Shown: positions 40,987 to 49,845, counted from the stretch's first letter. The stretch is DNA of 64,000 nt from Rhodococcus sp. Leaf278 (GCF_001426085.1 NZ_LMRR01000012.1:3318-67317); one strand, 5' to 3'. The notes: generated by a model from the letters alone, not told the origin. A program made the numbers and translations.

Positions 40987-42237
40987 ATGGCGATTACGGA
41001 CGTCAAAGAGTACGCGCATCTGACCGATGCCGACATCGAGTCGTTGGGCCACGAGCTCGACGCCATCCGGCGTGACATCGAAGCGTCCCGCGGTGAGCGC
41101 GACGCTCGGTATGTCAAGAACACCATTCGCTTGCAACGATCCCTCGACATCGGTGGCCGGGCCGTGCTCTTCGCCAGCCGCAGGCGCCCGGCATGGCTCG
41201 TCGGAACCGCCATGCTCGGGGTCGCGAAGATCATCGAGAACATGGAACTCGGCCACAACGTCATGCACGGCCAGTGGGACTGGATGAACGACCCCGAGAT
41301 CCACTCCACCTCGTGGGAGTGGGACAACACGGGTCCGTCGGCGCACTGGAAGCAGACGCACAACTACATTCACCACAAGTACACCAACGTGTTGGGAATG
41401 GACGACGACGTCGGCTACGGCCTGCTCCGCGTCACCCGAGATCAGCGTTGGAAGCCGTTCAACCTCGGTAACCCCGTCTACAACCTGCTGCTGCAGCTGT
41501 TCTTCGAGTACGGCGTGGCCCTGCAGCACCTCGAACTGGGCAAGGTCGCCAAGGGACGGGTGCCGCGCGAGGAGTTCGAGCAGAAGCGACGCGAAGTGCT
41601 CGAGAAGGTCGGCAAGCAGATCGGCAAGGACTACGTCCTGCACCCCTTGCTCACCGGTCCGGCATGGAAGAGCACGTTGACGGCGAACATCGTCGCCAAC
41701 ATGATGCGCAACGTGTGGACCAACACGGTCATCTTCTGTGGTCATTTCCCGGACGGGGCGGAGAAGTTCACCAAGTCCGACATGGAAGGCGAGACACAGG
41801 GGCAGTGGTACCTGCGTCAGATGCTCGGCAGTGCCAACTTCAATGCCGGCCCCGTCATGGAGTTCATGAGCGGTAACCTGTGCTACCAGATCGAGCACCA
41901 CCTGTTCCCCGACCTTCCCAGCAATAGACTGCGGGAAATCAAGGTTCGGGTTCTCGAGCTCGCCGAGAAGTACGACCTGCCCTACACGACCGGTTCCATC
42001 GTGCACCAGTACTTCTTGTCGTGGCGCACCATCGCCAAGCTGTCGCTGCCCAACAAGTACTTGAAGGCAACGAGCGACGACGCTCCCGAGACCGCGTCGG
42101 AGCGTAAGTGGGCCGACGCTCCCGCCGGCTTGTTCGCCGTCGATCCCGAGACGGGAAAGCGTCGCGGGCTCCGAACGGCGATCGCAGAAACCAAGAAGCG
42201 CAAGGGAATTCGCAAGCTGGTCGGCAAGGCAGCCTGA
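40987..42237 (+). CDS. Membrane fatty-acid (acyl-CoA) desaturase, DesA3-like, copy 2
   Basis: 416 residues from ATG 40987, with AGGAGG 9 nt upstream. Histidine boxes ELGHNVMHGQWDW, HNYIHHKYTN and QIEHHLFPDLPSN. It is a tandem paralogue of the preceding gene, keeping the same start (AITDxKExAHL), the same boxes and the same C-terminal KRRGLRxA motif. It differs in the middle loop (GRVPREEFEQKRREVLEKVG). Mycobacterium tuberculosis has one gene at this position, so the duplication is local to this lineage. The stop is 19 bp before a strong terminator. Confidence 0.92.
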   Translation: MAITDVKEYAHLTDADIESLGHELDAIRRDIEASRGERDARYVKNTIRLQRSLDIGGRAVLFASRRRPAWLVGTAMLGVAKIIENMELGHNVMHGQWDWMNDPEIHSTSWEWDNTGPSAHWKQTHNYIHHKYTNVLGMDDDVGYGLLRVTRDQRWKPFNLGNPVYNLLLQLFFEYGVALQHLELGKVAKGRVPREEFEQKRREVLEKVGKQIGKDYVLHPLLTGPAWKSTLTANIVANMMRNVWTNTVIFCGHFPDGAEKFTKSDMEGETQGQWYLRQMLGSANFNAGPVMEFMSGNLCYQIEHHLFPDLPSNRLREIKVRVLELAEKYDLPYTTGSIVHQYFLSWRTIAKLSLPNKYLKATSDDAPETASERKWADAPAGLFAVDPETGKRRGLRTAIAETKKRKGIRKLVGKAA

Positions 42238-42256
42238 CCGCCACCGATTCACGAGT

Positions 42257-42294
42257 GAAGCCTGGTAGAGACCCGTGGGTGTCTACCAGGCTTC
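42257..42294. terminator. Bidirectional terminator between desaturase 2 and rsgA
   Basis: An 18-bp stem (GAAGCCTGGTAGAGACCC against its complement) with one mismatch and a GT loop, between convergent genes. The right arm overlaps the 3' end of rsgA. Confidence 0.75.
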
Positions 42295-43272
42295 GTTCGT
42301 TCGAACGGCTTCGAGGAGTAGGCGCACGGCACCGACGCGTCGTGCCGCATCACCGGTGAGGGAGTCGAGGGCACATTCGGGATCGGCCGGCGGGCCGAGG
42401 TGGGTGCACCCACGCGGGCAGTCTTCGATGGTGTCGGCCAGATCGGAGAACGCAGCGACGACGTTCTCGGGGGAGATGTGCGCCAGTCCGAACGATCTGA
42501 TGCCCGGTGTGTCGACCACCCAGCCGCCGCCCGGCAGCGGTAGCGCCACCGACTGCGTCGAGGTGTGACGGCCCTTCCCGACACCTGAGACGACCCCGGT
42601 GGCCCGATAGGCATCGGGCACCAATCTGTTGACGAGTGTCGACTTTCCGACGCCCGAGTGGCCGATGAGGGCGGTCACCCGGTTCGTCAGCATCGCGGTC
42701 AATTCGGTGAGGTCCTCGGACTGACCTGCCAACACCACGGGGACATCGAGATCGGCGAATGCCGCGGTGAATTCCTCGGGGGCGGCCAAGTCGCTCTTCG
42801 TCAGGCACAGCACGGGTTCGAGGCCACCGACGTAGGCGGCAACCAGCGCTCGCTCGACGAAACCGGTGCGCGGCGGCGGGTCTGCGAGTGCCGCGACAAT
42901 GAGCAACCTGTCTGCATTGGCCACGACGACGCGCTCGAACGGGTCGGTGTCGTCGGCGGTACGCCGCAGGACCGTGCGGCGTTCGGCCACGCGCACGATC
43001 CGGGCCAGGGTGTCGACCTTGCCCGACAGATCTCCGACGATGCCGACCTCGTCGCCCACCACGATCGGGGTTCGGCCCAGCTCGCGGGCGCGCATGGTCA
43101 CCACGGGCCGGTTGGGGTCGCCGCCGAGTACGCAGCCCCATCGGCCGCGGTCGACCGATACGACCATTCCCGATTCGGCGTCGTTGTGTTCCGGTCGAGT
43201 CTTGGTGCGTGGGCGAGAACTCTTGCCGGGTCGAATGCGGACGTCGGATTCGTCGTAACGACGGGCGGTCAG
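42283..43272 (-). CDS. rsgA: Ribosome small-subunit-dependent GTPase A
   Basis: Circularly permuted GTPase that helps 30S maturation. G4 motif LCLTKSDLA precedes the P-loop [20 protein letters not shown] and G3 VDTPGIR; a C-terminal zinc knuckle reads [16 protein letters not shown]. The start is unusual. Family similarity begins [19 protein letters not shown], and no ATG, GTG or TTG lies there; a CTG at 43272 overlaps the aroA stop as CTGA with GAGG 7 nt upstream, giving 329 residues, the expected length. The alternative GTG 43386 would overlap aroA by 118 bp and add unconserved sequence. Confidence 0.88.
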   Translation of the reverse strand: MTARRYDESDVRIRPGKSSRPRTKTRPEHNDAESGMVVSVDRGRWGCVLGGDPNRPVVTMRARELGRTPIVVGDEVGIVGDLSGKVDTLARIVRVAERRTVLRRTADDTDPFERVVVANADRLLIVAALADPPPRTGFVERALVAAYVGGLEPVLCLTKSDLAAPEEFTAAFADLDVPVVLAGQSEDLTELTAMLTNRVTALIGHSGVGKSTLVNRLVPDAYRATGVVSGVGKGRHTSTQSVALPLPGGGWVVDTPGIRSFGLAHISPENVVAAFSDLADTIEDCPRGCTHLGPPADPECALDSLTGDAARRVGAVRLLLEAVRTNEAW

Positions 43273-44567
43273 GAGCCGACCTCGCTCGGTGTGGTGGTGG
43301 ACAGCATTGCGTCCCAGAGCTTCTCGAAGCCCGGAAGGGTCTTGGCGGTGGTGCCGATGTCGTCGACCTCGACGCCGGGGACGCACAATCCGACGATGGC
43401 ACCGGCCGTGGCCATTCGGTGGTCGGCGTAGGCGCGCCAGCTGCCGCCGTGCAGCGGTGCCGGATCGATCCTGATGCCGTCGTCGGTTTCCACCGCGCGC
43501 CCACCGAGCCGGACGATTTCGGTGGTGAGCGCCGCGAGTCGGTCGGTCTCGTGGCCACGTAGATGTGCGATGCCACGGAGAATCGACGGTCCCTCGGCGA
43601 GGGCGGCGAGCGCCGCGACCGTCGGTGTCAGCTCGCCGACATCATGGAGATCGAAGTCTATGCCGCGCAACGTGTCCGGACCCTCCACAGTGAGGGAGCC
43701 GGCAGTCAGATCGACGCGAGCTCCCATCAGTGCGAGGATCTCCCGGATCGCGTCACCGGGCTGGGTGGTCGACTCCGGCCAATTCGGAACGCGCACTCTG
43801 CCTCTCGTGACCGCTGCAGCGGCCAGGAACGGAGTGGCATTGGACAGATCAGGCTCGATGGTCCACTCGATCGGTGTGATCGGACCCGGGTACACCCGCC
43901 AGGTGTTCGCATCGCCGCCGGATTCGGGAGTGTCGACGCGAACTCCGGCTCGCCTCAACATCTCCACGGTCATGTCTATGTGCGGCATGGACGGAACGGG
44001 CTTGCCGGTGTGGTGGATTTCGATTCCCTCGTCGAAGGCTGCCGCCGAGAGCATCAGGCCGGAGACGAACTGCGAGGAGCCGGAGGCGTCGATCTCCACG
44101 GATCCGCCGCGCAGCGAGCCCGTACCGCGCATCGTGAACGGAAGCGCGCTGCCTCCGATCTCGGCACCCACGGCGCGCAACGCGTCGAGGATCGTGTCGA
44201 GAGGGCGAATGCGTGCCTGCTCATCGCCGTCGAAGGACACTTCGCCGTCGGCGAGTGCGGCGAGTGGCGGAACGAAGCGCATGACGGTACCTGCCAGCCC
44301 GCACTCCACCGATCCGCCGTGCAGTCGGGCCGGACTGACTCGCAGTGTCGTTTCGTCGTCGTCTGCGGCAACGATCTCGATCCCGAGAGTCCGCAGAGCG
44401 TCGATCATGAGGTCGGTGTCGCGGCTGCGAAGGGCACCGGTGATCGTCGACGCGCCGGATGCGAGAGAGGCGATGATCAGTGCGCGATTGGTGATGGATT
44501 TCGATCCCGGCAGGGTGACTGTCGCATCGACGGGTGCGGCCGCGACGGGTGCTGTCCAATTGCTCAC
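43269..44567 (-). CDS. aroA: 3-phosphoshikimate 1-carboxyvinyltransferase (EPSP synthase)
   Basis: Sixth step of the shikimate pathway: shikimate-3-phosphate + PEP to EPSP. About 432 residues. Active-site motif [33 protein letters not shown], and the later [20 protein letters not shown] 44567 ([20 protein letters not shown]) gives the family length; ATG 44585 would add six residues. Its stop codon overlaps the proposed CTG start of rsgA. Same arrangement as Rv3227/Rv3228. Confidence 0.93.
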   Translation of the reverse strand: MSNWTAPVAAAPVDATVTLPGSKSITNRALIIASLASGASTITGALRSRDTDLMIDALRTLGIEIVAADDDETTLRVSPARLHGGSVECGLAGTVMRFVPPLAALADGEVSFDGDEQARIRPLDTILDALRAVGAEIGGSALPFTMRGTGSLRGGSVEIDASGSSQFVSGLMLSAAAFDEGIEIHHTGKPVPSMPHIDMTVEMLRRAGVRVDTPESGGDANTWRVYPGPITPIEWTIEPDLSNATPFLAAAAVTRGRVRVPNWPESTTQPGDAIREILALMGARVDLTAGSLTVEGPDTLRGIDFDLHDVGELTPTVAALAALAEGPSILRGIAHLRGHETDRLAALTTEIVRLGGRAVETDDGIRIDPAPLHGGSWRAYADHRMATAGAIVGLCVPGVEVDDIGTTAKTLPGFEKLWDAMLSTTTPSEVGS

Positions 44568-44591
44568 GCGTCCATCTTCGCTCATTCGCGA

Positions 44592-45083
44592 TCAGCGCGC
44601 GGCGATGGGCGCGGTTGTGGCGCGGGTGAGTCGGACGAGGTCGGCCGGGGCGAGTTCGATTTCCAGGCCGCGGCGTCCCGCGCTGCACAGAATCGTCTCG
44701 AACGTCAGAGCGGAGTCGTCGATGGCTGTGGGGAGGGACTTGCGTTGGCCGAGAGGTGAAATTCCGCCGAAGACGTAGCCGGACGAACGCTCCGCGGCAG
44801 CCCGCTCGGCCATGGCGATCTTTCTGGTGGACAGTGCTGCCGCCGCGGACTTGAGCGAGAGCATCGTCGTGACGGGAACGACCGCGACGCCGAGCGACCG
44901 GTCCGACCGTTCGACGATCAGAGTCTTGAAGACTTGTTCCGGTCGCACTCCGAGTCGCTCGACGAGTACCTGTGCCGCCTCCTGGCCGAAGGATTGCGCG
45001 CTGGGATCGTGGTCGTACGAATGCACGATGTGCGCCACCTTTCGTGCGGTGAGCAGCGCGAGAGCGGGGGTCGACGCAGCCAT
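44592..45083 (-). CDS. ybaK: YbaK/EbsC-type aminoacyl-tRNA deacylase
   Basis: 163 residues from ATG 45083 (MAASTPALALLTARKVAHIV). YbaK hydrolyses mischarged Cys-tRNA(Pro). The single domain has VFKTLIVERSDRSLGVAVVP, the conserved Lys-containing region KSAAAALSTRKIAMAE, and GYVFGGISPLGQRKSLPTAI. The TAGAGT box 7 nt before the ATG suggests a leaderless transcript. It lies just downstream of aroA on the same strand side and diverges from sigH. Confidence 0.9.
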   Translation of the reverse strand: MAASTPALALLTARKVAHIVHSYDHDPSAQSFGQEAAQVLVERLGVRPEQVFKTLIVERSDRSLGVAVVPVTTMLSLKSAAAALSTRKIAMAERAAAERSSGYVFGGISPLGQRKSLPTAIDDSALTFETILCSAGRRGLEIELAPADLVRLTRATTAPIAAR

Positions 45084-45090
45084 TCGCCGA

Positions 45091-45096
45091 ACTCTA
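45091..45096 (-). promoter_or_regulatory. Putative -10 box for a leaderless ybaK transcript
   Basis: TAGAGT on the minus strand, 7 nt before the ATG at 45083. Confidence 0.4.
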
Positions 45097-45106
45097 GTTG
45101 CGGCGC

Positions 45107-45133
45107 GGGAACACGGCGGCGGTGACCTGTGTT
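45107..45133 (+). promoter_or_regulatory. SigH/SigR-type autoregulatory promoter
   Basis: GGGAAC (45107-45112), an 18-bp spacer, then GTT (45131-45133), matching the GGAA-N18-GTT consensus of thiol-stress sigma factors. It lies 41 bp before the upstream sigH start at 45174, so its transcript could encode the long isoform. Confidence 0.65.
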
Positions 45134-45173
45134 GTGTAACCACAGATACGGATGCAGGCGGAAGGAATGACGA

Positions 45174-45956
45174 ATGGCAGTGCTGACCGCGGGACGTCCC
45201 CTCGCATTGAAGGGGGTGATCTCTTCGCATAAGTCGACTTCGGGCGCGGTAGCCTGGGCGGCGGAAGCTATCGAAGGGATCAGCGTGACAGAAGCCAGCA
45301 ATCCCGTCGCTCCAGTGGACGACGAGAAGGCGATCGCGGAGCAGAGGGCAGCCGAGACCGAAGTGCAGTTGACCGAGCGCTTCGAGCGCGACGCGTTGCC
45401 GATGCTCGATCAGCTGTACGGCGCGGCGTTGCGGATGACGCGTAACCCTGCCGATGCCGAGGACCTGGTTCAGGAGACGTTCGTGAAGGCCTACTCGGCT
45501 TTCCGCTCGTTCCGCGAGGGTACGAACCTGAAGGCCTGGCTGTACCGGATCCTCACCAACACCTATATCAACTCCTACCGCAAGAAGCAGCGCCAGCCCG
45601 CGCAGTACCCCACCGACGAGATCAGCGACTGGCAGCTCGCTGCGACCGCCGAGCACACGTCGACCGGGCTGCGTTCTGCGGAGGTGGAGGCGCTGGACGC
45701 GTTGCCGGACGACGACATCAAAGCGGCGTTGCAGTCTCTTCCCGAAGAGTTTCGGATGGCCGTCTACTACGCCGACGTGGAAGGTTTTCCGTACAAGGAG
45801 ATTGCCGAGATCATGGGAACTCCCATCGGAACCGTCATGTCGCGTCTGCATCGCGGGCGCAAACAACTTCGAGGACTGTTGGCCGACGTGGCGCGCGAGC
45901 GTGGTTTCAACCGTGGCGGCGCAGTCGACCGGCACGAGCAGGAGGTAGTCCAGTGA
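45174..45956 (+). CDS. sigH: ECF sigma factor SigH/SigR (thiol and heat stress)
   Basis: Alternative sigma factor controlling thioredoxin, mycothiol and protease genes. 260 residues from ATG 45174, which has GGAAGGA 7 nt upstream; GTG 45285 (AAGGG 6 nt upstream) gives the 223-residue form close to family length. Region 2 is seen in [20 protein letters not shown] and [20 protein letters not shown], and region 4 in [20 protein letters not shown]. Both starts may be used, as known for SigR in Streptomyces. The stop overlaps rshA (GTGA). Confidence 0.92.
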   Translation: MAVLTAGRPLALKGVISSHKSTSGAVAWAAEAIEGISVTEASNPVAPVDDEKAIAEQRAAETEVQLTERFERDALPMLDQLYGAALRMTRNPADAEDLVQETFVKAYSAFRSFREGTNLKAWLYRILTNTYINSYRKKQRQPAQYPTDEISDWQLAATAEHTSTGLRSAEVEALDALPDDDIKAALQSLPEEFRMAVYYADVEGFPYKEIAEIMGTPIGTVMSRLHRGRKQLRGLLADVARERGFNRGGAVDRHEQEVVQ

Positions 45957-46249
45957 CCCGCACCGGCAACACCGACGGAGACGAGCAGTTCGAGCGACTC
46001 GATTGCTCTGCGGTCATCGCGGACGTGTGGATCATGCTCGACAACGAGTGCGACGAGGCCAGCCGGACGCGCCTGCAGAAGCACATCGACGAGTGTGGCT
46101 CGTGCTTCGAGGCCTACGGAATCGAGGAAAAGGTCAAGCGGCTGATCTCTCGCAAGTGTGGAGGGGACCAGGCACCGGCCGGTCTGCGCGAACGGCTGAG
46201 CGTCGAGATCCGCCGGACCGTGCTGACTCGCCAGAGCGACTCCGAATAA
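45953..46249 (+). CDS. rshA: Zinc-dependent anti-sigma factor (RshA/RsrA family)
   Basis: 98 residues. The HxxxCxxC anti-sigma signature is HIDECGSC (His44, Cys48, Cys51), with Cys33 a likely fourth ligand. Under disulfide stress the cysteines oxidise and SigH is released. The GTG start overlaps the sigH stop by 4 bp, ensuring balanced synthesis. Ends 39 bp before the strong terminator. Confidence 0.93.
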   Translation: MTRTGNTDGDEQFERLDCSAVIADVWIMLDNECDEASRTRLQKHIDECGSCFEAYGIEEKVKRLISRKCGGDQAPAGLRERLSVEIRRTVLTRQSDSE

Positions 46250-46288
46250 GCGAAGAACGGGTCAGCGAACCCCAGACCCGCAAACCGA

Positions 46289-46324
46289 CGAGGGGCCGAG
46301 AAGCATCCGCTTCTCGGCCCCTCG
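46289..46324. terminator. Strong bidirectional terminator between rshA and the bL37 gene
   Basis: A perfect 16-bp GC-rich stem (CGAGGGGCCGAGAAGC and its complement) around ATCC. Confidence 0.85.
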
Positions 46325-46341
46325 TGGCGTGTGGCAAACCG

Positions 46342-46416
46342 TCAGCTGTTCGGACGTTTGCCGTGGTTGGCCTTGTTGCCCTTACGAGCACGCTTCTTAC
46401 GTCCACGCTTTCCCAT
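46342..46416 (-). CDS. 50S ribosomal protein bL37, 24 residues
   Basis: The minus strand encodes MGKRGRKKRARKGNKANHGK followed by RPNS and a stop, with AGGAG 6 nt before the ATG. This matches the very small, basic actinobacterial 50S subunit protein bL37, which is often missed by gene callers. It lies between a strong terminator and the biotinyl-domain gene, on the strand opposite to both neighbours. Confidence is high because the peptide, the ribosome-binding site and the terminator all fit. Confidence 0.9.
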   Translation of the reverse strand: MGKRGRKKRARKGNKANHGKRPNS

Positions 46417-46535
46417 GATGGGCTCCTCTCGTTTGTTCACTACAGTCTCCCACGTGTGATTGGCTTACTGTGACGGGCCTGGTCTCCGGTAGGTGTCCAG
46501 CGCAGTTCGTGGTGACGTGAGAGAGGGGTTCGCCG

Positions 46536-46751
46536 ATGTCCGAGGACGTTCGCGCGGAAATGGTGTCCACGGTGTTTCAGGTGGTCGTGACCAGAGGCGA
46601 CGCGGTCCAGGTGGGTGACACCCTGGTGATCCTGGAGTCGATGAAGATGGAAATTCCGGTGCTGGCCGAGACCGCGGGCACCGTCACCTCCGTGGACGTG
46701 GCCGTCGGCGACGTCATCCAACAGGGCGACCTCATCGCCGTCGTGTCCTGA
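46536..46751 (+). CDS. Biotin/lipoyl attachment domain protein (TB7.3-like)
   Basis: 71 residues. The carrier motif is LESMKMEIPVLAE, with the lysine of MKM as the attachment site. Homologous to Rv3221c, a free-standing biotinylated protein whose carboxylase partner is not known. The whole protein is one barrel-sandwich hybrid domain. pdtaS follows after 21 bp. birA, which would biotinylate it, is 45 kb away. Confidence 0.92.
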   Translation: MSEDVRAEMVSTVFQVVVTRGDAVQVGDTLVILESMKMEIPVLAETAGTVTSVDVAVGDVIQQGDLIAVVS

Positions 46752-46772
46752 GCCACGGCCCACCGATATCTC

Positions 46773-48251
46773 GTGTCGACCCTCAGTGACCTGTTGGCCG
46801 AACACACCGACCTCCCTGGCGTCGCGGTAGACCACCTGCAACGTGTCGTGGGGGAGTGGCAGCTGTTGGCCGATCTCTCGTTCGCGGACGTGTTGCTGTG
46901 GGTCGGTACCGACGACGTATCCAGCGGAACCGCCGACGTGCTGTGTGTTGCCCAGTGTCGGCCGACCACTGCGCCGACGGTCTTCACACACGACATCGTG
47001 GGCACGGCGATATCGGAGTCGGAGCACCCGGATGTGATGATTGCGCTGCAGCAGCAGGAGATCGTCCAGGGAGGCGTCCTGACGCGAACCGAGAGCATTC
47101 CGGTGCGCTGCGGCGAGCACGTGATCGCGGTGCTCACGCGAGACACCCATCCGGCGCAGCTTCGACCGCCCAGTGCGCTCGAGGTGGCCTACCGTGAATG
47201 CGCCGACGATCTGTGTCTGATGATCAGCGAAGGAACGTTCCCCACACCTGAGGAACGCACCGACGTGAACTCGTCTCCCCGAGCAGGCGACGGCTTCATT
47301 CGCGTGGACACCGAGGGCCGGGTGGACTACGCGAGCCCCAATGCGCTCTCGGCCTATCACCGGATGGGACTGACGACGGAACTGTCCGGCCGAGATCTCG
47401 CGTCGGTCACGAGATCGCTGGTCACCGACCCGTTCGACTCGCAAGAGGTTGCCGACCACATTCGGTCGTCTCTCGGTGGCAATGTGGGCCATCGTATGGA
47501 GGTCGACGCCCGCGGTGCCACCGTTCTCGTACGTACTCTCGCGCTTCAGCCCCGTGGGCGGTCGGCAGGTGCTGCAGTGCTCGTTCGTGATGTCACCGAG
47601 GTGAAGCGACGCGATCGGGCCCTGCTCAGCAAGGACGCGACCATTCGAGAGATCCATCATCGAGTGAAGAACAATCTGCAGACCGTTGCGGCCCTGCTCC
47701 GGCTGCAGTCTCGGCGACTGGAGAACGAGGAGGCACGCACCGCGCTGGCAGAGTCGGTTCGTCGGGTGACGTCCATCGCGCTGGTACACGAAATGTTGTC
47801 GATGTCGGTGGACGAAGAGGTCGACCTCGACGAGATAGTCGACCGATTGGTGCCGATAATGCTCGATATCGCGACGGTCAATCCGCGGGTCCGAGTGATG
47901 CGCGAAGGCAAGCTCGGAGTCTTCTCGGCAGAACGAGCAACACCGCTGGTGATGGTGCTGACCGAACTGGTGCAGAACGCAATGGAGCACGGTTTCGACG
48001 CCGGATCTGCCGGAGTGGTGAGAATCAGCGCCGATCGCTCCGCAAAATGGCTGGACGTGGTCATCCACGACGACGGGCGTGGGTTACCGAGCGGGTTCTC
48101 GCTGGAGCGGTCGGACGGACTGGGCCTGCAGATCGTCCGCACCCTGGTGTCGGTGGAGCTGAACGGATCGCTCGGCCTTCATCCCGCGGCCGGCGGGGGA
48201 ACGGACGCGATGCTCAGGGTTCCACTGGGCCGACGCGTTCCCAGACCGTGA
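46773..48251 (+). CDS. pdtaS: Sensor histidine kinase PdtaS
   Basis: 492 residues from GTG 46773, soluble, without membrane helices. N-terminal GAF-like domain (about 10-150), PAS-like domain (ASPNALSAYHRMGL), and a HisKA_2/HATPase_c module with phosphoacceptor in IREIHHRVKNNLQTVAALLR and VLTELVQNAMEHGF, VIHDDGRGLP. In mycobacteria PdtaS phosphorylates the antiterminator regulator PdtaR and responds to copper, nitric oxide and other signals. It is followed by whiB1 on the other strand, as in Rv3220c/Rv3219. Confidence 0.92.
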   Translation: MSTLSDLLAEHTDLPGVAVDHLQRVVGEWQLLADLSFADVLLWVGTDDVSSGTADVLCVAQCRPTTAPTVFTHDIVGTAISESEHPDVMIALQQQEIVQGGVLTRTESIPVRCGEHVIAVLTRDTHPAQLRPPSALEVAYRECADDLCLMISEGTFPTPEERTDVNSSPRAGDGFIRVDTEGRVDYASPNALSAYHRMGLTTELSGRDLASVTRSLVTDPFDSQEVADHIRSSLGGNVGHRMEVDARGATVLVRTLALQPRGRSAGAAVLVRDVTEVKRRDRALLSKDATIREIHHRVKNNLQTVAALLRLQSRRLENEEARTALAESVRRVTSIALVHEMLSMSVDEEVDLDEIVDRLVPIMLDIATVNPRVRVMREGKLGVFSAERATPLVMVLTELVQNAMEHGFDAGSAGVVRISADRSAKWLDVVIHDDGRGLPSGFSLERSDGLGLQIVRTLVSVELNGSLGLHPAAGGGTDAMLRVPLGRRVPRP

Positions 48252-48297
48252 TGCGAAGGCTCGATGAACAATGCGTAACGTCGTTCGGACACACAGG

Positions 48298-48347
48298 ACA
48301 CAGAGAAGCCCGGTACTCGCGTGAGCGAGTACCGGGCTTCTCTGTGT
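48298..48347. terminator. Perfect 23-bp hairpin terminator between pdtaS and whiB1
   Basis: Left arm ACACAGAGAAGCCCGGTACT plus CGC, loop GTGA, and an exact complementary right arm. Lies between convergent genes, so it can stop both. Confidence 0.85.
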
Positions 48348-48363
48348 TGTCGTGTTGTGCGTC

Positions 48364-48618
48364 CTAGACGGAGCTGCGTGCGCGCGTACGTGCGTTGCGT
48401 CGCTTGAGTGCACGGCGCTCGTCTTCACTCATTGCGCCCCATACTCCTGCGTCCTGGCCGGATTCGAGTGCCCAGGACAGGCATTCAGCGGTGACGGGGC
48501 ACCGAGTACAGACGACTTTGGCATCGGCGATCTGCGCGAGCGCCGGGCCACTGTTTCCCACCGGGAAAAATAGTTCCGGATCTTCATCGCGACAAATTGC
48601 CTTGTGGCGCCAGTCCAT
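48364..48618 (-). CDS. whiB1: WhiB-family iron-sulfur transcriptional regulator WhiB1
   Basis: 84 residues. Cluster ligands Cys9, Cys37, Cys40 and Cys46 sit at the same positions as in M. tuberculosis WhiB1; then GVWGAMSEDERRALKRRN and a basic Arg-rich C-terminus for DNA binding. WhiB1 is an essential, nitric-oxide-responsive [4Fe-4S] regulator that binds SigA. Its promoter region contains a CRP-type site (48703-48718). Ends near the 23-bp terminator hairpin. Confidence 0.96.
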   Translation of the reverse strand: MDWRHKAICRDEDPELFFPVGNSGPALAQIADAKVVCTRCPVTAECLSWALESGQDAGVWGAMSEDERRALKRRNARTRARSSV

Positions 48619-48702
48619 CCTCTGCTCCTTACCGGGCGCCGAAGCGCCGTTTCGTTTCTCTTCTGTTCACGAGTGGGTAACCAATGTTTCCGCACTGTTG
48701 CT

Positions 48703-48718
48703 TGTGAATGCTTTCACG
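48703..48718. promoter_or_regulatory. CRP-type binding site upstream of whiB1
   Basis: TGTGA-ATGCTT-TCACG, one base from the CRP consensus TGTGA-N6-TCACA, 85 bp upstream of the whiB1 ATG. In M. tuberculosis whiB1 is regulated by the CRP protein Rv3676, so the position is meaningful. A weaker match, CGTGG-N6-TCACT, is at 48752-48767. Confidence 0.65.
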
Positions 48719-48883
48719 AACTCGGGCGAAGTCAAGGGATACGCGCGTGTCCGTGGTCAAGCTCACTCTGTTAGGCTCGCTTTAGCCTTCTGCGCTCCTT
48801 TGTACCCCGACTCGAGACTTTTCGCTCGTAATTGCGAAGGAAAGTGCTCAAAACCGCTGCTCGCGCCCTGGTGGCGGCGGCAT

Positions 48884-49837
48884 TCAGGTGTTCGGAGCCA
48901 CAACTTCCAACGCGTCCGGGGTGGAGAAGAACTCTGCTTCGGTGCGTTCGCCCAGGTAGTCGCCATCCATCTGCAGGCCTACCGGCGCGGTCGAGGATAT
49001 GCGAACACTCGGAACGTCGTCGATTCGAATAAGCTTGCGCGCCTTGGGTTCTGCACCCTTTGCCAACAGCTGACGAGATACCCGAAGCGTCGGGAAAAGG
49101 GCTGTGGAGCGCATGCCGAACACGCCGAGACCCGACTCGAAACTCGTACCGGGATTGGTGTGCACCGGGCGCTGGTTCAGATACGTCCACGGGCTCGAGT
49201 TGGACACGAACGCATAGTGCACATCGTCGAACGGATCCTCTCCGGGAACCTGCACCGTCAACTGAGCCGGACGCCGCTTGTGCTTGAAGAATTCCTGCAC
49301 CGCAGACCGGACGTACCTGGTGGCCGACACCGGCTTGCCGTCCTTGCGACCGGCATCGATCGCCCGACATACATCGGCATCCAAACCCATACCCGCATTG
49401 AATGTGAACCACCGATTGTCGCAGTGACCCAACCCGATCCTCCGGCGCGCACGGGCGTCGAGCAGGCCGATCAGCTGATTCGTCGCCGCCACCGGATCCG
49501 CCTCGATACCCAGAGAACGAGCGAACACGTTGGCACTGCCGCCGGGAACGACGGCGATCGGCGGAATGGCACCTATCGTCACCGCCTGCATCGACGTCGG
49601 TAACGGCACACCCAGCAATCCGTTGATCACCTCGTTGACAGTCCCGTCGCCACCGTGAACGATCACCAGGCCCATCCCGTCCTCACGGGCACCCCGGGCC
49701 AGCTCGGACGCATGGTCACGATGAGTAGTCTGCGCTACCGTCACCCGCACCCGACTCGACAACGCATGGGCCAACAGATCCCGAGCCGCAGCCGTCGTGG
49801 AAGTCGCATTGGGGTTGACGATCAGCAGCGCACGCAC
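48884..49837 (-). CDS. Diacylglycerol kinase family lipid kinase (Rv3218-like)
   Basis: 317 residues from GTG 49837 (VRALLIVNPNATSTTAAARD); the -10 box TAGTGT 8 nt upstream supports this start. Catalytic domain features VIVHGGDGTVNEVINGLLG and AVVPGGSANVFARSLGI, then FTFNAGMGLDADVC and the C-terminal VGLQMDGDYLGERTEAEF. Family members phosphorylate diacylglycerol or related lipids. Divergent from the small membrane-protein gene, with the 34-bp repeat array between the two promoters. Confidence 0.9.
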   Translation of the reverse strand: MRALLIVNPNATSTTAAARDLLAHALSSRVRVTVAQTTHRDHASELARGAREDGMGLVIVHGGDGTVNEVINGLLGVPLPTSMQAVTIGAIPPIAVVPGGSANVFARSLGIEADPVAATNQLIGLLDARARRRIGLGHCDNRWFTFNAGMGLDADVCRAIDAGRKDGKPVSATRYVRSAVQEFFKHKRRPAQLTVQVPGEDPFDDVHYAFVSNSSPWTYLNQRPVHTNPGTSFESGLGVFGMRSTALFPTLRVSRQLLAKGAEPKARKLIRIDDVPSVRISSTAPVGLQMDGDYLGERTEAEFFSTPDALEVVAPNT

Positions 49838-49845
49838 GAGGACCA

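Noticed and set aside
36237..42237. A dedicated secondary-metabolite or polyunsaturated fatty-acid gene cluster
   Set aside because: No polyketide synthase, elongase or pathway-specific regulator is present; the genes match the conserved actinobacterial lipid-desaturation block.
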